Shown: positions 52,217-60,990 of the stretch, piece by piece
How the letters are laid out: every line of letters begins with the position of its first letter
Numbering within the stretch: position 1 is the stretch's first letter
NCBI GenBank assembly: GCA_039984955.1
Contig: JBDWTN010000006.1
Span: 124,001-188,000 of the forward strand
Direction of reading: 5' to 3'
DNA length: 64,000 bases
Origin: Marinobacter alexandrii
GTDB taxonomy: Bacteria; Bacteroidota; Bacteroidia; Cytophagales; Cyclobacteriaceae
Translations under genes and position numbers: made by a program
The notes under the pieces: model-generated
What the model saw: the letters and a program-made list of their open reading frames with translations, nothing else
The model's database searches: none
Told to the model about the DNA's origin: nothing

Positions 52217-52921
52217 TTAATATCTTCTTCTATTGTTCCCGCCCTTATTATTGTTAGAGCTATGAGGGCTATTTCGACGCTGACCACCTTTGCCACCTTG
52301 ATTGTTATTTCGACGGCCTTTGTTATTGTTGTTATTTCTTCTGTTCGTGAATTTCTTCTCTGAATCAAAAAGACCTAACTCCTTAACAATTTCGATATCT
52401 ATGGTTAACTGATCATTTGAAAGCTTCTTGATATTTTTAAGAACCTGTTCATCTTCAATACTTTCTTTATTCCATGTTTGGAAAAATCCTTTCATCAATC
52501 GTCCAATGGCGACTATAGCACCTTCTTTTTCTTTAGGATCCTCCATAGCGATAGCCTGATCGATTAAAAGCTCAACACTACGTCCATAATGACGAAACTT
52601 GATCTCGTTCGAATAATACCTTAATCGTTCAGGTTTTTTATTTAAGACAGAAGCATCTGGTTTAGTAAATGGAGCGTCTATGTCTAATTCGAAATTTGAA
52701 ATGATATGTAGGTCATCCCAAACTTTCTGATCACTCTCAGGATCATTCCCTAAGTCAGGGTTGATCATCTTCATAAGCTCAACAAGTGTTGCTGCTTTTT
52801 TACTCTGTTCTTCTTTGTCCTTGACCGTTTTTAAGTGAGCGACAAGGTTTTGCACGTTTCTCCCGTATTCTCTCAATTTCAGATGAGCACGCTGAGTATT
52901 GTATTCCAATGATTTATTCAT
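52217..52921 (-). CDS. DUF4290 protein with Asn/Arg/Gly-rich tail
   Basis: The 234-residue protein has the DUF4290 domain (EYNTQRAHLKLREYGRNVQ, AATLVELMKMINPDL, RYYSNEIKFRHYGRSVELLI). From about residue 190 a low-complexity basic tail follows with blocks of Asn, Gly and Arg (RRNNNNNKGRR, GGKGGQRRN). The tail looks like a disordered nucleic-acid-binding segment. DUF4290 genes often precede murA in Bacteroidota, as here, but their function is unknown. A perfect -7 box lies 15 bases before the start. Confidence 0.9.
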   Translation of the reverse strand: MNKSLEYNTQRAHLKLREYGRNVQNLVAHLKTVKDKEEQSKKAATLVELMKMINPDLGNDPESDQKVWDDLHIISNFELDIDAPFTKPDASVLNKKPERLRYYSNEIKFRHYGRSVELLIDQAIAMEDPKEKEGAIVAIGRLMKGFFQTWNKESIEDEQVLKNIKKLSNDQLTIDIEIVKELGLFDSEKKFTNRRNNNNNKGRRNNNQGGKGGQRRNSPHSSNNNKGGNNRRRY

Positions 52922-52936
52922 AATGATATTCTACCT

Positions 52937-52944
52937 CAAAAATA
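52937..52944 (-). promoter_or_regulatory. -7 promoter box TATTTTTG of the DUF4290-murA operon
   Basis: The minus strand reads TATTTTTG, an exact TAnnTTTG match, 15 bases before the DUF4290 ATG. The leader would be about 10 bases. Confidence 0.5.
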
Positions 52945-53000
52945 GTGATTTTGAATCTCTATCGTATAAGGGAGTAACAGTTATTCTTTTTTATGTAGCC

Positions 53001-53741
53001 ATGACATTGAGATTACTCCAACTACTTTTATTTATACCCTTTATCAATCTGATAGGTTATGGGCAGCAAAGTATTGCATATCCCACCAAAAATTCTATCC
53101 AAAAACTTGATTTAAAGACGGGCATCCGAGAGTTGAATTTGACTATGACATCTGGAAGTGATTGGCCTGTAATGGTCTCAGTACCCGAGCAAATCAATAA
53201 ACAAAACGTACTGATGATATTAGCCCTTCATTGGGGAGTCTCCGCAAATCGATATCAAGAATTCATGAACTGTTTGATGCTACCAGCCATAGATACCTCT
53301 AAATATCTTGTAATTGCTCCGCTATCGCAACATCAGGCCTGGTGGGAGAATCCCAAAGAAAAACAACTGGTAAAACTTTTAGAATTAATTAAAGAATATT
53401 GGCCTGTGGGCCAGGTTATCGTAGCTGGTTATAGTGATGGAGGTACGGGTGCTGTTCATTTTGCATCCAAGTATTCAAACTTGATTGATGGAGCTATCGC
53501 AATGGCTGGATATTATCGGTATGTTGGGCAATATGGGGTTCCCACTTATGTCATCCATGGTGTCAAAGATGAGTTGTTCAGCTATAGTCGCTCCAAATCT
53601 ATTATGGAGAAGAATCAAATTAAAGATCCCAATCTAATGTTTGTCACTATAGAATCGTTAGGACACTATCAAGGGTGCGCTTATGTCAAACACCTGGAAG
53701 ATGGTTTCAAATGGATAGAACAAAAATTAATCATTGACTAA
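53001..53741 (+). CDS. exported alpha/beta hydrolase (phospholipase/carboxylesterase-like)
   Basis: The 246-residue protein has a signal peptide (LLQLLLFIPFINLIGYGQ). The hydrolase fold shows LMILALHWGVSANRY near the oxyanion hole, the elbow GYSDGGTGAVHFASKY with nucleophile Ser, IHGVKDELFSYSRS at the acid position and LGHYQG at the His. It resembles dienelactone hydrolase/esterase D-like enzymes. I start it at the ATG before the signal peptide. It converges with and overlaps the DUF5362 gene by 4 bases. Confidence 0.83.
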   Translation: MTLRLLQLLLFIPFINLIGYGQQSIAYPTKNSIQKLDLKTGIRELNLTMTSGSDWPVMVSVPEQINKQNVLMILALHWGVSANRYQEFMNCLMLPAIDTSKYLVIAPLSQHQAWWENPKEKQLVKLLELIKEYWPVGQVIVAGYSDGGTGAVHFASKYSNLIDGAIAMAGYYRYVGQYGVPTYVIHGVKDELFSYSRSKSIMEKNQIKDPNLMFVTIESLGHYQGCAYVKHLEDGFKWIEQKLIID

Positions 53742-54154
53742 AACATTCCGCCCATAAAACCTCCCATCAAAGCGAATAAAAGAGCCAGAGCATAGAATGA
53801 CAAAACAACGATTGTCATCACTCCCATGAAGAGAAATAATCTTCTTAAGTTATTATAAGCTTCCGAGCATAACTCTTGATTCTTTTCATTAATACCTTGC
53901 TTTATCTGAGTACTAAAACGGAAAAGATATAACGAGGGGAAAACGTATAGCAACGATAAGAGGATATAAATAAAACCAAACGCTCCAAATTGGACAGGAA
54001 TATCGGCAAATGATCCAGTCATCATAGATAGACCAGCAACAATCATTAACCCACTAAGAATAAATCCAACGATTGCAAGAAACTTGCCCCACTTTGCTGT
54101 CTCTAAAAAATTATCTTTATCCTTACCCGTTAGTTTAAGTTCATTTTCTTCCAT
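53738..54154 (-). CDS. DUF5362 membrane protein
   Basis: The 138-residue protein has four hydrophobic segments (FLAIVGFILSGLMIVAG, GAFGFIYILLSLLYVFPSLYLF, GVMTIVVLSFYALALLF) and the motif FRFSTQIKQGINEKNQELCSEAYNNLRRLFLF. This fits DUF5362, a small membrane family of unknown role in Bacteroidota. It is the last of three co-directional genes after pepP and ridA. Confidence 0.85.
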   Translation of the reverse strand: MEENELKLTGKDKDNFLETAKWGKFLAIVGFILSGLMIVAGLSMMTGSFADIPVQFGAFGFIYILLSLLYVFPSLYLFRFSTQIKQGINEKNQELCSEAYNNLRRLFLFMGVMTIVVLSFYALALLFALMGGFMGGMF

Positions 54155-54161
54155 TGATTAA

Positions 54162-54581
54162 TTATTTGATCGCAGCTATGCATTTAAGCTCAATAGCAAT
54201 TGGTGTAGGTAGCGAGCTAATCTCTACTGTTGTTCTGCACGGCTGATTATCCTTGAAATATTCAGCATAGATCGCATTGTAGATTTTGAAGTCATCTTTC
54301 ATATTGGTCAGAAATACGGTTACATCTACCAAGTCCTCCCATGTGGCTCCAGATGCCTCCAATATCAACCGCACATTTTTAAAGACTGAATGACACTGTT
54401 CGGCTATATCGTAACTCACGATCTCTCCCTTCTCATCCAGCTCTACTCCAGGTATTTTCTTCGTTCCTCGCTCTCTAGGTCCCACACCCGAAAGAAAAAG
54501 CAGATCACCTACTTTTCGTGCATGAGGATATAGTCCAACAGGTTCTGGTGCTTTCTCTGAATCAAATTTTTCGCTCGACAT
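54162..54581 (-). CDS. RidA-family reactive-intermediate deaminase
   Basis: The 139-residue protein has the YjgF/RidA pattern: PVGLYPHARKVGDLLFLSGVG, SVFKNVRLILEASGATWEDLVDVTVFL, and catalytic PCRTTVEISSLPTPIAIELKCIA. Members deaminate reactive enamine/imine intermediates. It starts 1 base past the aminopeptidase stop and forms an operon with it, which suggests peptide or amino-acid metabolism. Confidence 0.93.
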   Translation of the reverse strand: MSSEKFDSEKAPEPVGLYPHARKVGDLLFLSGVGPRERGTKKIPGVELDEKGEIVSYDIAEQCHSVFKNVRLILEASGATWEDLVDVTVFLTNMKDDFKIYNAIYAEYFKDNQPCRTTVEISSLPTPIAIELKCIAAIK

Positions 54582-54582
54582 A

Positions 54583-55872
54583 CTAGCTATTCATTAGTTC
54601 TTCAATTTCTTCTGCTTCAATCGGTATATTCTTCATCAAATTAATATGTCCGCCTTCCGTAATAATGACATCATCTTCTAAGCGAATACCGATTTTTTCT
54701 TCTGGGATATAAATACCCGGCTCTACTGTAAAGGCCATTCCAACCTCAAACTTCTTATAAATGGATGCTATATCATGTACATCTAATCCTATATGGTGCG
54801 ACGTTCCATGCATGAAGTATTTTTTGTATGCTGGCCAGTCTGGATTTTCGTTCTTAATATCTGTTTGATCTATTAACCCAAGATCTAAAAGTTCTTTTTC
54901 CATCAACTTACCCACCTCAGCATGGTATTCAGGAATTCGATTTCCCGGCTTTAACAAATCTGTCGCTGCATTTTTCACACGGAGGACTGCATCGTATACT
55001 TTTCGTTGGCGCTCAGTAAATTTTCCATTGATAGGAATTGTGCGGGTCATATCTGCATTATAGTTGCCATATTCAGCTCCCACATCCATCAGCAAAACAT
55101 CTCCATTATTCAGTTGCTGATTATTCTCTATGTAATGCAGAACACACGAATTTCCTCCCCCACCTATAATTGGAGTGTAAGCAAATCCCTTCGACCTATT
55201 TCGTACAAACTCATGAAGGTATTCAGCTTCCACTTCGTATTCCATCACACCCGGTTTCACAAAGTCTAATACTCTACGAAAGCCCTTTTCTGTGAGGTCA
55301 CATGCATGCTGCATGATATCTATTTCTACTTGAGACTTTATGCACCTCAGATCAGTAAGAATTGGTGACAGTCTTTCGTACCCATACAATGGGTACTTAG
55401 ACTTACACTCTTCGATAAATCTTGCATTTCGAGTCTCTACTTCACTTGCATTCCTGATATGCTCATTGCTATCTAAATAAATATGATCACACTCTGCCAA
55501 GATTGTGTAAAAGGCTTTTTCAAATTCATCAACCCATTTTACATTCTTAATTCCTGATGTTTGAGTTCCTTCATCCTTGGTCAGTTTATGCCCCTCCCAG
55601 ACGGCTATTTCATCATTTGTTTCTCTCACAAACAACATCTCCCTCATTCTTTCATCAGGAAAATCTGGAGCAATAATCACAATTGATTCTTCCTGATCTA
55701 CTCCAGTCAGGTACAACAGGTTTGCATTTTGAACGAACTTCATCGTTCCGTCTGCATTGGTAGGCATAATATCATTCGCATGTACAATCGCTACCGAACG
55801 AGGCTTCATGCGCTTAGCCAGCTTTTCACGATTCTGAATAAAAAGTTTATTGTCTATTTGATCGTAGCGCAT
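54583..55872 (-). CDS. pepP: aminopeptidase P (Xaa-Pro aminopeptidase, M24B)
   Basis: The 429-residue enzyme has an N-terminal domain and the pita-bread fold with the metal ligands in LLMDVGAEYGNYNADMTRT (two Asp), HGTSHHIGLDVHD (His), FTVEPGIYIPEE (Glu) and GIRLEDDVIIT (Glu). It removes N-terminal residues before proline. It is followed by ridA and a DUF5362 gene in one operon and is divergent from the subtilase gene across 36 bases. Confidence 0.96.
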   Translation of the reverse strand: MRYDQIDNKLFIQNREKLAKRMKPRSVAIVHANDIMPTNADGTMKFVQNANLLYLTGVDQEESIVIIAPDFPDERMREMLFVRETNDEIAVWEGHKLTKDEGTQTSGIKNVKWVDEFEKAFYTILAECDHIYLDSNEHIRNASEVETRNARFIEECKSKYPLYGYERLSPILTDLRCIKSQVEIDIMQHACDLTEKGFRRVLDFVKPGVMEYEVEAEYLHEFVRNRSKGFAYTPIIGGGGNSCVLHYIENNQQLNNGDVLLMDVGAEYGNYNADMTRTIPINGKFTERQRKVYDAVLRVKNAATDLLKPGNRIPEYHAEVGKLMEKELLDLGLIDQTDIKNENPDWPAYKKYFMHGTSHHIGLDVHDIASIYKKFEVGMAFTVEPGIYIPEEKIGIRLEDDVIITEGGHINLMKNIPIEAEEIEELMNS

Positions 55873-55908
55873 GGTTTATATTCGTTGGGATTAAATAAAT
55901 CTCCTCTT

Positions 55909-57093
55909 ATGAGATGGCTAAAATTAGCATTTCTTTTTCTGACTGCTCCAGTATTTGGACAGCAATTAGGCTTTGCGCTCGAGCAAATCAATGCACGTGC
56001 TATCATCGATGAGGGGCTAACTGGAAAAGGAGTTAAAATAGGGATTATCGATGGAGGATTTTTACGAGCAGATAAGAGTCAATCACTTAGTCATTTTTTT
56101 GAAAACAAGAATATTGGAGGATACAAAGATTATCTTGATTCAGAAGCTGACCCTTTTTCAGGAAGTGCGCATCTTGATGACATCCATGGTACAGAGGTGT
56201 GGGAATTAATCGGTGGTTTTAACAAACAAAAACAGGTACAATACGGACTAGCGACTGGAGCTACCTATTATTTAGCCCGAACTGACCATGGCGGTTATGA
56301 GCGAAGAAGGGAAGAAGAGTTTGCTATCGAAGCGATGGAGTGGATGGCAAAAGAAGGAGTGCGTATCATCAACATTTCTTTGGGTTATAATTTCGGATTC
56401 AATGATAAGAGAGAAAACTATCAACGTGAACAAATGGATGGCATGAGCACCATCTTAACAAAAGCAGTTGATCGAATAGCTGAGGAATACAATATACTTT
56501 TTGTGGTCGCTGCTGGAAATGATGGTAATCATCGATGGCAAATTGTTAGCTCTCCTGGTGATGCTAAGCGTGCGCTCACGGTAGGAGCTACCAAATTCAA
56601 AGTTTGGGATGGAATGAAATACAGTTCTAAAGGTCCTGAATGGCTAGATTATGTGAAACCAGAAATTTCATGTTACTCATCATTAGGAACATCATTTTCT
56701 GCCCCGATCATTACTGGACTAGCTGCATGTCTTCTAGAAAAAGACCCTTCCTTGACGAGAGAAAAGTTAAAAGAGTTGATCATTCAATCTGGAAATCTCA
56801 TGACGCCTAATAATCATATTGGATATGGCGTGCCTAATACAGAAATAACTCTTGAAAAATTGGAAAACGCTAAAATTCCATCTGATCATGAAAGAACTGC
56901 TAAAAAGAATTTCACTTTAGAGTTACCAAAATCTTCGATCTACATCACTGTTTATCATAAGATAGACTGGAAAGTACTTAAGAAAGAAATTTTACGAACA
57001 GATAAAACTAAGATCAAAATCAAGCAGAGAGAAAGTGCTGAATCTAGTACGGTGATTTGGGAAGGTGGGAGTTTAGAAGTGGTATGGGAGTAG
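55909..57093 (+). CDS. secreted subtilisin-like serine protease (S8)
   Basis: The 394-residue protein has a signal peptide ending PVFGQ and the full S8 triad: D48 (IGIIDGG), H93 (DDIHGTEV) and S262 (GTSFSAP), with N204 at the oxyanion hole (VVAAGNDGN). The domain is short and lacks an obvious type IX sorting domain; the last ~75 residues are beta-rich and basic. It is likely secreted or periplasmic. I start it at MRWLK, since the longer reading adds 60 unlike residues antisense to pepP. Confidence 0.92.
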   Translation: MRWLKLAFLFLTAPVFGQQLGFALEQINARAIIDEGLTGKGVKIGIIDGGFLRADKSQSLSHFFENKNIGGYKDYLDSEADPFSGSAHLDDIHGTEVWELIGGFNKQKQVQYGLATGATYYLARTDHGGYERRREEEFAIEAMEWMAKEGVRIINISLGYNFGFNDKRENYQREQMDGMSTILTKAVDRIAEEYNILFVVAAGNDGNHRWQIVSSPGDAKRALTVGATKFKVWDGMKYSSKGPEWLDYVKPEISCYSSLGTSFSAPIITGLAACLLEKDPSLTREKLKELIIQSGNLMTPNNHIGYGVPNTEITLEKLENAKIPSDHERTAKKNFTLELPKSSIYITVYHKIDWKVLKKEILRTDKTKIKIKQRESAESSTVIWEGGSLEVVWE

Positions 57094-57106
57094 TAATTTA
57101 GGATCA

Positions 57107-58690
57107 ATGATTTTCGGGAAAAAGAAGGAGAAAAGTATAGGTATTCATCAAAGTCAGAAAGAAGAATATTTTGATTTTGATCGCATAGAATCATTCTATC
57201 GATGGAAGTACAATGCTCCTAGTTTCCAAAACATCAATGACCATACATGGGCCGATTTAGACATGAATGAAGTATTTATGTACTTGGATCGAACTCACTC
57301 ACGCCTAGGTCAGCAGTATCTATACTATTTACTCCGTTCCATTTCATCATCCGATAGAATCGAAAAAATAGAACAGACTATTTCCAAACTCAATCAAGAA
57401 AAAGAGAACACTTCCAAACTCATTGATTCACTTAGAAAATTGAATACCAGGGGTAGCTACTTTTTGATAAGTTTATTTTCTAAAGAAACATTAAAAAAAC
57501 CTCGATGGTTCTTGCTTGTTTACTTTCTCTTTTTCGTCACCATCAGTGCTATTTTAAGTTCTTTTTTTTATCCCCAAATTATTCTTGTATTACTCTGCTG
57601 CCTTGTCACAAACTTCGTTATTCATTATTGGAATAAAGCAAAGCTGCTAGAGCACTCAAATGCAATTTCACAACTTTATCACTTCGATAAAGCATGCAGT
57701 CAACTATCCTATTTTGATAGTGGATCTGGTAAAGGAAAAAGTTTTTTAAGTGCTCAAAGAGCATTAAAGAGGCTAACCAGAAAGTCTTCATTACTCAGAG
57801 ATAACTCATCTTCACAAAACGAATTATCCATCTTAGCTGACTCAATAGTTGAGATACTAAAAGCATCTTTCCTGATTGAGCCTATCATGCTCTATCACAT
57901 AACGCAAGAAATTGAAAAAAGAAAAAATGAAATTGAGTTACTTTTTGAATCCATTGGCTTTATTGATGCGTGCATCTCAATAGAAGCATTGAGGATTACA
58001 TCGGATCATACGATTCCAAAAACTACAGGTGAAAGAATCCTAAAAGCAACACAATGCTTTCATCCGTTAATCGATAATCCTGTTGCCAATTCAATTGACA
58101 TCACATTTGACAAATGTATTTTAATCTCAGGATCTAACATGTCTGGTAAAACTACTTTCATCCGCACTTTAGGTGTCAATGCCTTGCTTGGCCAAACGAT
58201 TAACACAGTTTTTGCTGCTGAGTGGACTTTTCCAAAAGCTAAAATATTCTCTGCTATCAGGATTTCTGATAATTTGTTAAATGATGAAAGCTTCTATCAA
58301 AAAGAAGTTAAAGTCATACAGGAGATGATTGAAGAAAGTACTTCGAAAGAAATGAATCTATTCCTAATCGATGAACTTTACAAAGGCACTAATTCAATTG
58401 AACGTATTGGAGCTGGTGTTGCCGTCCTCTCCTATCTTCATAGCAAAAACAACATTGTATGCGCTTCCACGCATGACCTAGAACTCGCTGATTTCTTAAC
58501 AGAATTTTACACTAACTATCATTTCACTGAACAGGTAAATAATGCCTCAATCAAATTTGATTACAAACTAAATGAAGGGAAGCTCCAAAATACCAATGCT
58601 ATAAGAATACTAGAGACCAATGGCTATCCGAAAGAGGTTACTGATCAAGCCAGAAGGATTGTCACCACACTATCAAAGAAGAATGAATAG
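57107..58690 (+). CDS. membrane-associated MutS-like ATPase
   Basis: The 527-residue protein has a lever-like helical N-terminus (LDRTHSRLGQQYLYYLLRS), two hydrophobic segments at about 135-172, and a MutS ATPase domain. The Walker A is GSNMSGKTT (342-350), and the Walker B region reads LFLIDELYKGT with STHDLEL following. It lacks the mismatch-recognition domain I and its Phe-x-Glu motif. It is therefore unlikely to act as ordinary MutS; a role in recombination or replication quality control at the membrane is possible. It begins 13 bases after the subtilase stop. Confidence 0.88.
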   Translation: MIFGKKKEKSIGIHQSQKEEYFDFDRIESFYRWKYNAPSFQNINDHTWADLDMNEVFMYLDRTHSRLGQQYLYYLLRSISSSDRIEKIEQTISKLNQEKENTSKLIDSLRKLNTRGSYFLISLFSKETLKKPRWFLLVYFLFFVTISAILSSFFYPQIILVLLCCLVTNFVIHYWNKAKLLEHSNAISQLYHFDKACSQLSYFDSGSGKGKSFLSAQRALKRLTRKSSLLRDNSSSQNELSILADSIVEILKASFLIEPIMLYHITQEIEKRKNEIELLFESIGFIDACISIEALRITSDHTIPKTTGERILKATQCFHPLIDNPVANSIDITFDKCILISGSNMSGKTTFIRTLGVNALLGQTINTVFAAEWTFPKAKIFSAIRISDNLLNDESFYQKEVKVIQEMIEESTSKEMNLFLIDELYKGTNSIERIGAGVAVLSYLHSKNNIVCASTHDLELADFLTEFYTNYHFTEQVNNASIKFDYKLNEGKLQNTNAIRILETNGYPKEVTDQARRIVTTLSKKNE

Positions 58691-58723
58691 TAAATCATGC
58701 TTCAACATTGGTGATAAATGTGA

Positions 58724-59236
58724 TTAGATTCTTCTGATCATTATCTGAGAAGGCAACACCTCACTCCCAACATGAATATCATCTCCGCCTCCTACCATTT
58801 CAAAGTCTATTTTTTGATAGAACTTCTGAGCACGAGGATTCTTTTTTGATACGTTCAACCAAACATACTCCTTCTCCTCTCCTTTGATTCTTCTAAATAC
58901 TTCTTCCATCATTTGATAAGCTAGTCCGGAACCATATTCCGAAGGAAGCAAATACAACTGTTTTAGTTCCGAAGCAATTAGATTTTCTAGCAAAGGGCAT
59001 TTTTGATGCGCAACTATAGCAACTCCAACTGTTTCTTGATCTCTCAAGGCCTTTAGACAAAAATGAATCTCACTGGACAATACATTGTTTGCCTCTTCTA
59101 ACGTATAACTCTCATCAAAGTAAGCCTCTATATTTTCTTTGGTATGGATATCTACGTAAGCAGCCAAAAAACTTTCTCTCCAGAATTGTACTAGTTCCTC
59201 TGAAAATCTGACATCAGCAATTTCGAATTCAATCAT
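58724..59236 (-). CDS. GNAT-family N-acetyltransferase
   Basis: The 170-residue protein shows the GNAT fold: acetyl-CoA-binding region LKQLYLLPSEYGSGLAYQMMEEVF, then VWLNVSKKNPRAQKFYQKIDFEMVG. The loop SEYGSGLA stands where Q/RxxGxG/A is expected. It likely acetylates an amine; the substrate is unknown. Confidence 0.93.
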   Translation of the reverse strand: MIEFEIADVRFSEELVQFWRESFLAAYVDIHTKENIEAYFDESYTLEEANNVLSSEIHFCLKALRDQETVGVAIVAHQKCPLLENLIASELKQLYLLPSEYGSGLAYQMMEEVFRRIKGEEKEYVWLNVSKKNPRAQKFYQKIDFEMVGGGDDIHVGSEVLPSQIMIRRI

Positions 59237-59340
59237 ATCATTGTCAAACTACAAAAATTAATAATTCTGAATTGTCCATTCTTCATCTTATCACTCGTCT
59301 TTAGAGAAATATTTAACTTAACTAAAACTCTACAAGAAAA

Positions 59341-59670
59341 ATGAAAAAGTATTTATATGTATTCCGCGGTGGCGAAGGAGGTTATACTGATCAATCACCT
59401 GAACAAATGCAAGCTCACATGCAAAGATGGGGCGAATGGATGGCTAAAGTAAAGGCCGAAGGTTATCCACTTCAGCAGGAAGGTAAAGTGGTTGGTCCAG
59501 GTGGAAAAATTGTCACCGATGGCCCATTCATGGAAGGAAAGGAAATGGTAGGTGGTTATGTTCACCTGGATGCCAAAGATTTGGATCATGCAGTAGAGCT
59601 CTCCAAAGATTGCCCAATTTTTGAATTTGGCGGTACTACTGAAGTACGAGAGATTATTACTGATTTTTGA
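59341..59670 (+). CDS. YCII/DGPF-domain protein
   Basis: The 109-residue protein has the YCII fold and DGPF signature (VTDGPFMEGKEMVGGYVHLDA, near residues 60-75). Genes of this type are frequently encoded beside ECF42 sigma factors, as here (80 bases downstream). The family resembles muconolactone isomerases, but no activity is shown. Its role with the sigma factor is not known. Confidence 0.92.
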   Translation: MKKYLYVFRGGEGGYTDQSPEQMQAHMQRWGEWMAKVKAEGYPLQQEGKVVGPGGKIVTDGPFMEGKEMVGGYVHLDAKDLDHAVELSKDCPIFEFGGTTEVREIITDF

Positions 59671-59684
59671 TCATACATTCTCAC

Positions 59685-59742
59685 GAACAAAGTGAAGTAA
59701 TCTTAAAAATGAGATTGCTTCACTACGTTCTCAATGACGTTT
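59685..59742. repeat. REP-like hairpin repeat, copy 2
   Basis: Arms at 59685-59704 and 59711-59730 are imperfect inverted repeats (16 of 20 positions) around a 6-base loop. The right arm and its tail (GAGATTGCTTCACTACGTTC then TCAATGACG) match the element at 11020-11047. The hairpin lies between the YCII and ECF42 genes and may affect their transcript. Confidence 0.55.
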
Positions 59743-59749
59743 TAAAATC

Positions 59750-60976
59750 ATGCAAACCTCTCACCTTGTAGATCACTTTTTTCGAACGGAATATGGCAAG
59801 GCTGTTTCTTACCTCACCAGCAAGTTTGGTGCATCCAATTTGGAACTGGCAGAGGATAGTGTGCAAGAAGCGCTGATCAAAGCCATGCAAACCTGGCCCT
59901 ACTCGCAAACACCTGATAATCCAACCGGATGGATCTTACGAGTAGCCAGAAATAAAATGATTGATCAGCTACGAAGAGATCAAAAGACAAATAATCAAGA
60001 AGTCCCGGAACGTGTAGAAGAAATGAATGAAGATTTATCCTTGGAATCCATTAACGATGATATGGTTCGAATGATGTTTGCTTGCTGTCATCCTTCGTTA
60101 AGTCAGGAATATCAAATCATCCTTACCCTAAAGATTTTGGGCGGCTTGTCTATTCGTGAAATATCTAGCTCTCTTCTTAAAAAAGAAGAGACGGTTGCTA
60201 AGGCATATACCCGAGCAAAAAAGAAATTTAAGAAAGACGAAATCAAGTTACTTCTCCCTCCTGCTAACGAAATTGAGAAAAGATTGGATATGGTGCTTAA
60301 AATCATCTATCTACTTTTTAATGAAGGTTACAAATCTGCCGAAGGAAATCAATTGATCCGTACGGATCTTTGTGATGATGCTATTCGATTGAATGTTGTG
60401 CTCCTAGAAAGTGAAATCTGTAATACGCCGGCGGCTAATTCGCTGATTGCACTCATGTATTTTCATGCTTCAAGATTTGCAGCTCGTACAGATGAAGATG
60501 GCCATGTGATCACCCTTGAAAATCAAGATCGATTGAAATGGGATCAAGAGCTTATTCAACGAGGACTCGAATATTTAGATCAAGCATCTGAAGAAGGTGC
60601 TATCAATGAGTACCTTATTCAAGCAGCCATTAGTGCTACACATTGTCAGGCGGAAACTTTTCAAGATACCGATTGGGGAAACATACTGGCGTTATATGAT
60701 CTTCAACTTCAACTTTCTCCAAGTCCCATTGTTGAACTTAATCGGGTTGTTGCGCTTGAAAAAGTACATGGTTCCCTATTGGGAGTTAAGGAAATTGAAC
60801 GGCTGGAAGACACCCAATTCTTTGATGAGTATTATCTCTTCTACGCCATTAAAAGTGAGATGCTTCAAAAGTTTGGAGATAATGATCAATCAAAATTGGC
60901 ATTACAAAAAGCTATTGCTTTAACCAAGAACGAGAAAGAGAGAGACTATCTAAAAAAAAAATTAGCTAGAATTTAA
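59750..60976 (+). CDS. ECF42-type RNA polymerase sigma factor with C-terminal domain
   Basis: The 408-residue protein has region 2 (AEDSVQEALIKAMQTWP, NPTGWILRVARNKMIDQLRR) and region 4 (SIREISSSLLKKEETVAKAYTRAKKK). A C-terminal domain of about 230 residues (IIYLLFNEGYKSAEG, NLIALMYFHASRFAAR region) follows, with TPR-like repeats. This build and the adjacent DGPF gene fit ECF42. No anti-sigma gene is nearby, which agrees with the group's known architecture. Confidence 0.93.
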   Translation: MQTSHLVDHFFRTEYGKAVSYLTSKFGASNLELAEDSVQEALIKAMQTWPYSQTPDNPTGWILRVARNKMIDQLRRDQKTNNQEVPERVEEMNEDLSLESINDDMVRMMFACCHPSLSQEYQIILTLKILGGLSIREISSSLLKKEETVAKAYTRAKKKFKKDEIKLLLPPANEIEKRLDMVLKIIYLLFNEGYKSAEGNQLIRTDLCDDAIRLNVVLLESEICNTPAANSLIALMYFHASRFAARTDEDGHVITLENQDRLKWDQELIQRGLEYLDQASEEGAINEYLIQAAISATHCQAETFQDTDWGNILALYDLQLQLSPSPIVELNRVVALEKVHGSLLGVKEIERLEDTQFFDEYYLFYAIKSEMLQKFGDNDQSKLALQKAIALTKNEKERDYLKKKLARI

Positions 60977-60984
60977 TAGTTTTG
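60977..60984 (+). promoter_or_regulatory. -7 promoter box TAGTTTTG directly after the ECF42 gene
   Basis: TAGTTTTG matches TAnnTTTG exactly. It begins on the base after the ECF42 stop codon and ends 6 bases before the ATG of a small membrane-protein gene, giving it its own leaderless transcript. A TTG start at 60982 would lie inside this box. Confidence 0.5.
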
Positions 60985-60990
60985 ATAATC

